This document shows positions 58,937 through 64,000 of a stretch of 64,000 nt of DNA, one piece after another. The stretch lies in contig NZ_BMDW01000011.1 in the NCBI RefSeq assembly GCF_014636175.1, forward strand, positions 1 to 64,000. Reading direction: 5' to 3'. The stretch is from Sphingomonas psychrolutea (lineage in GTDB: Bacteria > Pseudomonadota > Alphaproteobacteria > Sphingomonadales > Sphingomonadaceae). The translations under genes were made by a program, and so were the position numbers. The notes below the pieces were generated by a model, which was not told where the DNA came from, made no database searches, and was given only the letters and a program-made list of their open reading frames with translations. Within the stretch, counting starts at the first letter, position 1, and each line of letters starts with the position of its first letter.

Positions 58937-60991
58937 GTGCATTCGATAACTTTCATCGTTTTTCTGCCGCTGCTCGCGGCGATCGTCGCGGGTTTCGCGA
59001 ATAAGAGCTTTGGCGCGATCCTGCCGAAGGTCGTCACGACGGGTGCGCTGTTCGTGGCAGCGATCCTCAGTTGGAGCGTGTTCATCCCGTATCTGAGCGG
59101 CGGGGAAGCCACCGTCACCCCGGTGCTCGACTGGATCCATTCGGGCGACATGCGGATCGACTGGGCGCTGCGCGTCGATGCGCTAACCGCGGTGATGCTC
59201 GTCGTCGTCACTTCAGTCTCTGCGCTCGTCCATCTGTATAGCTGGGGCTATATGGAGGAGGACCCCGACCAGCCGCGCTTCTTTGCGTATTTGTCGCTGT
59301 TCACCTTCGCGATGCTGATGCTGGTGACCGCCGACAACCTCGTGCAGATGTTCTTCGGCTGGGAAGGGGTGGGCCTCGCCTCCTATTTGCTGATCGGGTT
59401 CTGGTTCCGCAAACCGACCGCCAATGCCGCCGCGATCAAGGCGTTCGTCGTCAACCGCGTTGGCGATCTCGGCTTCATGCTGGGGATTTTCGGCACCTAT
59501 CTGGTGTTCAACACGATCTCGATCCCCGAGATCCTGCGGCTTGCGCCGGGGATGGCGGGGTCGACGATCGGCTTTGTCGGCTATCGCATCGATACGATGA
59601 CTTTGCTGTGCCTGCTGCTGTTTATTGGCGCGATGGGCAAGTCGGCGCAACTCGGCCTCCACACCTGGTTGCCCGACGCTATGGAGGGTCCGACCCCGGT
59701 GTCGGCGCTGATCCACGCCGCGACGATGGTCACCGCGGGCGTGTTCATGGTGTGCCGCCTGTCGCCGATGTTCGAAACCTCGCCATTTGCCCTGACGGTG
59801 GTGACAACGATCGGCGCGGCGACCTGCCTGTTCGCGGCGACGGTCGCGCTGGTGCAAACCGATATCAAGCGCGTGATCGCCTATTCGACCTGTTCGCAGC
59901 TGGGCTACATGTTCTTTGCGGCGGGATCGGGCGCGTATGGCGCGGCGATGTTCCATTTGTTCACGCACGCCTTCTTCAAGGCGTTGCTGTTCCTGGGGGC
60001 AGGGTCGGTGATCCATGCGATGCACCACGAGCAGGACATGCGCTATTATGGGGGCTTAAGGAAAAGCATCCCGTGGACCTTCTGGGGGATGATGGCGGGC
60101 ACGCTCGCGATCACCGGCGTCGGCATCCCGGCGGTGTTCGGCAATCCGCTCGCAATCGGTTTTGCCGGTTTCCACTCGAAGGATGCGATTATCGAGGCGG
60201 CCTGGGCGTCGGGCAATCACGGTGCATCGATCGTCGGTATGATCGTCGCGTTGCTGACGAGCTTCTATTCGTGGCGGCTGATGTTCCTCACCTTCTGGGG
60301 CAAGCCGCGCTGGGCGCAGTCCGAGCATATTCAGCACGCGTTGCATGATGCCCACGGGCATGGCGACCATGCCCATGGCGACCATGCGCAGGACGATCAC
60401 GGGCATCATGCTGCACAGGACGGCACGGGCGGGTATCACCCGCACGAGAGCCCGCTGCCGATCCTGATCCCGTTGATCCTGCTGTCGCTCGGTGCGATCG
60501 CGGCTGGCTTCGCATTCCATGGTTCTTTCATCGAGCCGAGTGCCGGCGAGGCCTATTGGCGTGGTAGTATCGCCTTCCGCGAGCATTTGATGCACGCAAT
60601 GCATGAGGTGCCGCTCGGCGTGAAACTGTCGGCCACGGTCGCGATGCTGGCCGGTTTGGCAGGCGCGTACATCTTCTATATCCGCGCGCCTCAGGCGCCG
60701 GTGAAGCTCGCGGAGACCTATCGGCCGGTCTATCTCTGGCTGCTCAACAAATGGTATTTCGACGAGCTGTACGACCTGCTCTTCGTCAAGCCCGCCTTCG
60801 CGATCGGCCGTTTGTTCTGGCACCGCGGGGATGAGCAGACCATCGACCGCTTCGGCCCGAACGGGGCGGCATGGGTGGTCGCGCAAAACGCACGCGTCGC
60901 CGGGCGGATTCAGTCTGGTTATGTTTATACCTACGCCTTCGTCATGCTGCTTGGGCTGACCGGCGCGGTTACCTGGGCGATTACACGATGA
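58937..60991 (+). CDS. nuoL: NADH-quinone oxidoreductase subunit L
   Basis: A 684-residue antiporter-like subunit with the lateral helix at the C terminus. Key residues lie in [45 protein letters not shown] and [10 protein letters not shown]-like [11 protein letters not shown]. At about 464-500 there is a histidine-rich loop ([20 protein letters not shown]). GTG start at 58937. Stop overlaps nuoM (ATGA). Confidence 0.97.
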   Translation: MHSITFIVFLPLLAAIVAGFANKSFGAILPKVVTTGALFVAAILSWSVFIPYLSGGEATVTPVLDWIHSGDMRIDWALRVDALTAVMLVVVTSVSALVHLYSWGYMEEDPDQPRFFAYLSLFTFAMLMLVTADNLVQMFFGWEGVGLASYLLIGFWFRKPTANAAAIKAFVVNRVGDLGFMLGIFGTYLVFNTISIPEILRLAPGMAGSTIGFVGYRIDTMTLLCLLLFIGAMGKSAQLGLHTWLPDAMEGPTPVSALIHAATMVTAGVFMVCRLSPMFETSPFALTVVTTIGAATCLFAATVALVQTDIKRVIAYSTCSQLGYMFFAAGSGAYGAAMFHLFTHAFFKALLFLGAGSVIHAMHHEQDMRYYGGLRKSIPWTFWGMMAGTLAITGVGIPAVFGNPLAIGFAGFHSKDAIIEAAWASGNHGASIVGMIVALLTSFYSWRLMFLTFWGKPRWAQSEHIQHALHDAHGHGDHAHGDHAQDDHGHHAAQDGTGGYHPHESPLPILIPLILLSLGAIAAGFAFHGSFIEPSAGEAYWRGSIAFREHLMHAMHEVPLGVKLSATVAMLAGLAGAYIFYIRAPQAPVKLAETYRPVYLWLLNKWYFDELYDLLFVKPAFAIGRLFWHRGDEQTIDRFGPNGAAWVVAQNARVAGRIQSGYVYTYAFVMLLGLTGAVTWAITR

Positions 60992-62517
60992 GCGGCGTGC
61001 CCCTTCTTTCGATCATGCTCGCCGTGCCCGCGATTGCGGCAGTGGCGTGCCTGTTCACCACGGCGCAAAATGCACGGTGGATCGCGCTGATCGCGACCTT
61101 GGTCGATTTCGCGCTCGGCATCGCGCTGTGGTCGCAATTCGATATTGGCGGGCCGCAATGGCAGTTCGTCGAGGATGCCGGTAGCCTCGGCGTGTTCGGT
61201 TGGAAGCTCGGCATCGACGGCTTCGCGCTGATGCTCGTAATGCTCAGCGTCTTCCTGATGCCGATCTGCATCGGGGCGAGCTGGGTCGCGGTGACCGACC
61301 GTGTGCAGGAATATATGGCGGCGTTCCTGTTCACCGAAGTGCTGATGATCGGCACGTTCACGGCGCAGGATTTGTTCCTGTTCTACATCTTCTTCGAAGC
61401 CGGCCTGATCCCGATGTACCTGATCATCGGCATCTGGGGCGGGGCGAACCGCATTTACGCCAGCTACAAATTCTTTCTCTACACGCTGCTCGGCTCGGTT
61501 CTGATGCTGGTGGCAATGCTGTGGATGGCGAATTTTGCGGGCACGAGCGACATCCCGACGCTGCTCAACACCGATTTCCCGGTGCAAGCGCAGACCTGGC
61601 TGTGGCTCGCTTTTTTCGCGTCGTTCGCGGTGAAGATGCCGATGTGGCCGTTCCACACCTGGCTACCCGATGCGCACGTGCAAGCGCCGACCGCAGGATC
61701 GGTCATCCTGGCGGGCGTGCTGCTCAAGCTCGGCGGATATGGCTTCCTGCGCTTCTCGCTGCCGATGTTCCCGGAAGCATCGGCACAGCTCGCCTGGCTG
61801 ATCCTCGGCCTTTCGGCGGTTGCGGTGATCTACACCTCGCTGGTCGCGCTCGTGCAGTCCGACATGAAGAAGCTGATCGCCTATTCCTCGGTCGCGCATA
61901 TGGCGATCGTCACGATCGGGCTGTTCGCGTTCAACCGGCAGGGCATCGAAGGCGCGATGGTGGTGATGCTGAGCCACGGTCTCGTCTCGGCGGCGTTGTT
62001 CCTGTGCGTCGGCGTGATTTACGATCGGCTGCATACGCGCGAGATTTCGCGCTACGGTGGCCTTGCCATCAACATGCCGAAATATGCGGTGCTGTTCCTG
62101 CTGTTTACGATGGCCTCGATCGGCCTGCCGGGCACGAGCGGGTTCGTCGGCGAATTCCTCAGCCTCGCCGGGACCTACCGCGTTTCGACGACGATCACCT
62201 TGCTCTGCACGACGGGCATCATTTTGGGTGCCGCTTATATGCTCTACCTCTACCGCCGCGTCGTGTTCGGCGAGATCGTCCATGACGATGTTCGCGCGAT
62301 GCCCGATTTGAGCCTGCGCGAAGTGGCGTTGCTCGCCCCGATTGCCGCCGTGGTGCTGTGGATGGGGGTCTATCCCGAGAGCTTCCTCGCGCCGATGCGC
62401 GGTGACGTAGGCACGCTAGAAGCGCGCATCGCGCGTGCTGCGCCCAAGGGGGATTCACTCCCGACGATGGGCAAGGCGGTCGCGCTGCCCGTGCACCATG
62501 CGGAGGCACGGCCATGA
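60988..62517 (+). CDS. nuoM: NADH-quinone oxidoreductase subunit M
   Basis: A 509-residue antiporter-like subunit: [20 protein letters not shown] with the conserved Glu, [18 protein letters not shown] and [14 protein letters not shown] overlaps nuoL; stop overlaps nuoN. Confidence 0.97.
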   Translation: MSGVPLLSIMLAVPAIAAVACLFTTAQNARWIALIATLVDFALGIALWSQFDIGGPQWQFVEDAGSLGVFGWKLGIDGFALMLVMLSVFLMPICIGASWVAVTDRVQEYMAAFLFTEVLMIGTFTAQDLFLFYIFFEAGLIPMYLIIGIWGGANRIYASYKFFLYTLLGSVLMLVAMLWMANFAGTSDIPTLLNTDFPVQAQTWLWLAFFASFAVKMPMWPFHTWLPDAHVQAPTAGSVILAGVLLKLGGYGFLRFSLPMFPEASAQLAWLILGLSAVAVIYTSLVALVQSDMKKLIAYSSVAHMAIVTIGLFAFNRQGIEGAMVVMLSHGLVSAALFLCVGVIYDRLHTREISRYGGLAINMPKYAVLFLLFTMASIGLPGTSGFVGEFLSLAGTYRVSTTITLLCTTGIILGAAYMLYLYRRVVFGEIVHDDVRAMPDLSLREVALLAPIAAVVLWMGVYPESFLAPMRGDVGTLEARIARAAPKGDSLPTMGKAVALPVHHAEARP

Positions 62518-63953
62518 ACGCCGATCTGTCGATGACGCTGCCCGAACTGGTGCTGGCGGTCGGCGCGATTGCGCTGATGCTGGTCGCGGCATGGGGCGGG
62601 CAGGGCTCGACCCGGATGCTGTCCTGGGCTTCGGTTGCAGTGTTGATCGGCGCGGGGATTGCGCTGGCCGGACCGGCATCGAGCGGTGGCGCGGCGTTTG
62701 GCGGACTGTACCGCGCGGATGCGTTCGCGGCCTTTGCCAAGGTGCTGATCTATGGTGCGTCGGCAGTGGCGATCATCATTGCGCCGCGTTTCTTCGCGGC
62801 GGGCACGGGCGACGATCTGCGCCCGGAATATCCGGTGCTGATCCTGCTGTCGGCCGCCGGCATGGGAATGATGGTATCAGCGGGTGATTTGCTGACGCTC
62901 TACGTCGGCCTCGAATTGCAGAGCCTTGCGGCCTATGTGCTGGCCAGCTTCATGCGGCGCGACACGCGCTCGGCCGAGGCGGGTCTGAAGTATTTCGTGC
63001 TCGGCGCGCTGGCGAGCGGCATCCTGCTGTACGGGATCAGCCTCGTTTACGGGTTCAGTGGGACGACGCTCTTCTCGTCGATTGCGACCGCTTATGGCGC
63101 GGGGCATTCGCTCGGCCTGACCTTCGGGCTCGTGTTCGTGTTTGCCGGGTTGGCGTTCAAGATCAGCGCGGTGCCGTTCCACATGTGGACGCCCGACGTC
63201 TATGAGGGCGCGCCGACACCCGTGACGGCGTTCTTTGCCTCCGCGCCGAAGGTTGCGGCGATCGCCTTGTCGGTCCGCGTGGCGGTCGAGGCGATGGGCC
63301 CGGCGACCGACCAGTGGCGGCAAATCGTGATCTTCGCCTCGCTCGCGTCGATCATCTTCGGCGCGGTCGCGGCGATCGGGCAAACCAACATCAAGCGGCT
63401 GCTCGCTTACTCGTCGATCAACAATGTCGGCTTCGTGCTGGTCGGGCTGGCGGCGGGAACGCCCGAGGGGGTCGCCGCAACCTTGTTCTACCTCACCATC
63501 TATGTCGTGATGACGCTGGGCAGCTTCATCATCGTGCTGCAAATGCGCGATGCCGAGGGGCAGCCGGTTGAATCGATCGCGAGTCTTGCGGGGCTATCGC
63601 GCTCGCGGCCGGGGCTGGCGCTGGCGATGATGATCTTCATGCTGTCGCTCGCCGGGATCCCGCCGCTTGTCGGGTTCTTCGCCAAGCTGGCGGTGTTTAC
63701 CGCAGCCGTCCATGCCGGTTTGTATCCGCTGGCGGTGGCAGGCTTCGCCGCGTCGGTGATCGGGGCCTATTATTATCTGCGCGTCGTCAAGGTGATGTAT
63801 TTCGATGCGCCGGGCGAGGGCTATTCGGGCCGCGCGACACCGATCGAGGGCGGATTGATCACGGCGATGGCGGTCGCCATGTCTCCGATCGGCTGGATTG
63901 CGCTGGGTACGCTCGGTGTGTGGACCACCACCGCGGCAAAGGCGCTGTTCTGA
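62514..63953 (+). CDS. nuoN: NADH-quinone oxidoreductase subunit N
   Basis: A 479-residue antiporter-like subunit: [18 protein letters not shown] with the key Glu, [19 protein letters not shown] and [12 protein letters not shown]. Last structural gene of the complex I operon; birA follows with overlap. Confidence 0.97.
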   Translation: MNADLSMTLPELVLAVGAIALMLVAAWGGQGSTRMLSWASVAVLIGAGIALAGPASSGGAAFGGLYRADAFAAFAKVLIYGASAVAIIIAPRFFAAGTGDDLRPEYPVLILLSAAGMGMMVSAGDLLTLYVGLELQSLAAYVLASFMRRDTRSAEAGLKYFVLGALASGILLYGISLVYGFSGTTLFSSIATAYGAGHSLGLTFGLVFVFAGLAFKISAVPFHMWTPDVYEGAPTPVTAFFASAPKVAAIALSVRVAVEAMGPATDQWRQIVIFASLASIIFGAVAAIGQTNIKRLLAYSSINNVGFVLVGLAAGTPEGVAATLFYLTIYVVMTLGSFIIVLQMRDAEGQPVESIASLAGLSRSRPGLALAMMIFMLSLAGIPPLVGFFAKLAVFTAAVHAGLYPLAVAGFAASVIGAYYYLRVVKVMYFDAPGEGYSGRATPIEGGLITAMAVAMSPIGWIALGTLGVWTTTAAKALF

Positions 63954-64000
63954 GCGAGCGCGTCCGGACCGTCGCCGAGACGGGGTCGACCAATGCCGAT
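63950..64000 (+). CDS. birA: Biotin--[acetyl-CoA carboxylase] ligase, N-terminal fragment (runs off the window)
   Basis: The 17 codons visible read [17 protein letters not shown]; the TGSTNAD stretch is the start of the BirA catalytic domain. Frame overlaps the nuoN stop. The true start is uncertain (CTG at 63950 or an in-frame GTG at 63920). birA after nuoN is a common alphaproteobacterial arrangement. Confidence 0.75.
   Translation, partial: MSERVRTVAETGSTNAD

Overview
The window is a high-GC alphaproteobacterial chromosome segment that looks like Sphingomonas or a close relative. The reasons are the uninterrupted nuoA-N order, the zapA / 6S RNA / 5-formyltetrahydrofolate cyclo-ligase arrangement, a TonB receptor next to peripheral enzymes, many acyl-CoA genes, frequent GTG and TTG starts, 1-4 nt gene overlaps, and abundant intergenic palindromic repeats. 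The genus is an inference; there is no 16S rRNA here.

Layout. (1) 1-1387: a gene with a replication-initiator-like HUH motif sits just outside the 3' end of tRNA-Glu, a typical island-boundary position. (2) 1467-12075: recJ, an exported penicillin-acylase family enzyme bracketed by two palindromic repeats, a prolyl-4-hydroxylase-like dioxygenase, an RcnB-like exported protein with an intrinsic terminator, an orphan 2Fe-2S subunit of an isoquinoline-oxidoreductase type enzyme, a TonB-dependent receptor and a small exported protein. (3) 12297-34271: a 22 kb block of acyl-CoA and lipid or terpenoid-type catabolism. It holds a class II aldolase, alpha-methylacyl-CoA racemase, glutaryl-CoA dehydrogenase, a tandem-TetR regulator, an ACAD10/11-type dehydrogenase with its kinase partner and alcohol dehydrogenase/SDR enzymes, a pair of acyl-CoA dehydrogenases of which one lacks the catalytic Glu, a thioesterase, an amidase, a fused hydratase/3-hydroxyacyl-CoA dehydrogenase, a serine hydrolase and an acyl-CoA synthetase. 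(4) 34350-47486: housekeeping genes: glpK, an AI-2E family permease, tRNA-Asp, the zapA / 6S RNA / cyclo-ligase locus, gap-MOSC-pgk, class I aldolase, thiE, a K+ channel, efp and an inositol-phosphatase family gene. (5) 47690-63953: a complete 14-subunit complex I operon, followed by the first codons of birA.

How it fits together. The central block supplies activation (CoA ligase), racemisation, several alternative dehydrogenation steps, hydration/oxidation and thioester release for unusual (branched or hydroxylated) acyl chains, with a divergently transcribed TetR-type regulator. The electrons end in the respiratory chain, for which the nuo operon encodes the NADH entry point. The nuo genes are nearly all translationally coupled. 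Five short unknown genes are threaded between subunits with overlapping stops and starts, while three junctions (C/D, G/H, I/J) are pried apart by palindromic repeats.

Two repeat families recur. Family A consists of inverted GC-rich arms about 30 bp long around a loop of roughly 40-70 nt, like a REP doublet. Family B consists of CCTCTCCC/GGGAGAGG hairpin clusters. One family A copy, between nuoC and nuoD, has its left arm interrupted by a 64-bp element that can fold into a perfect three-way junction.
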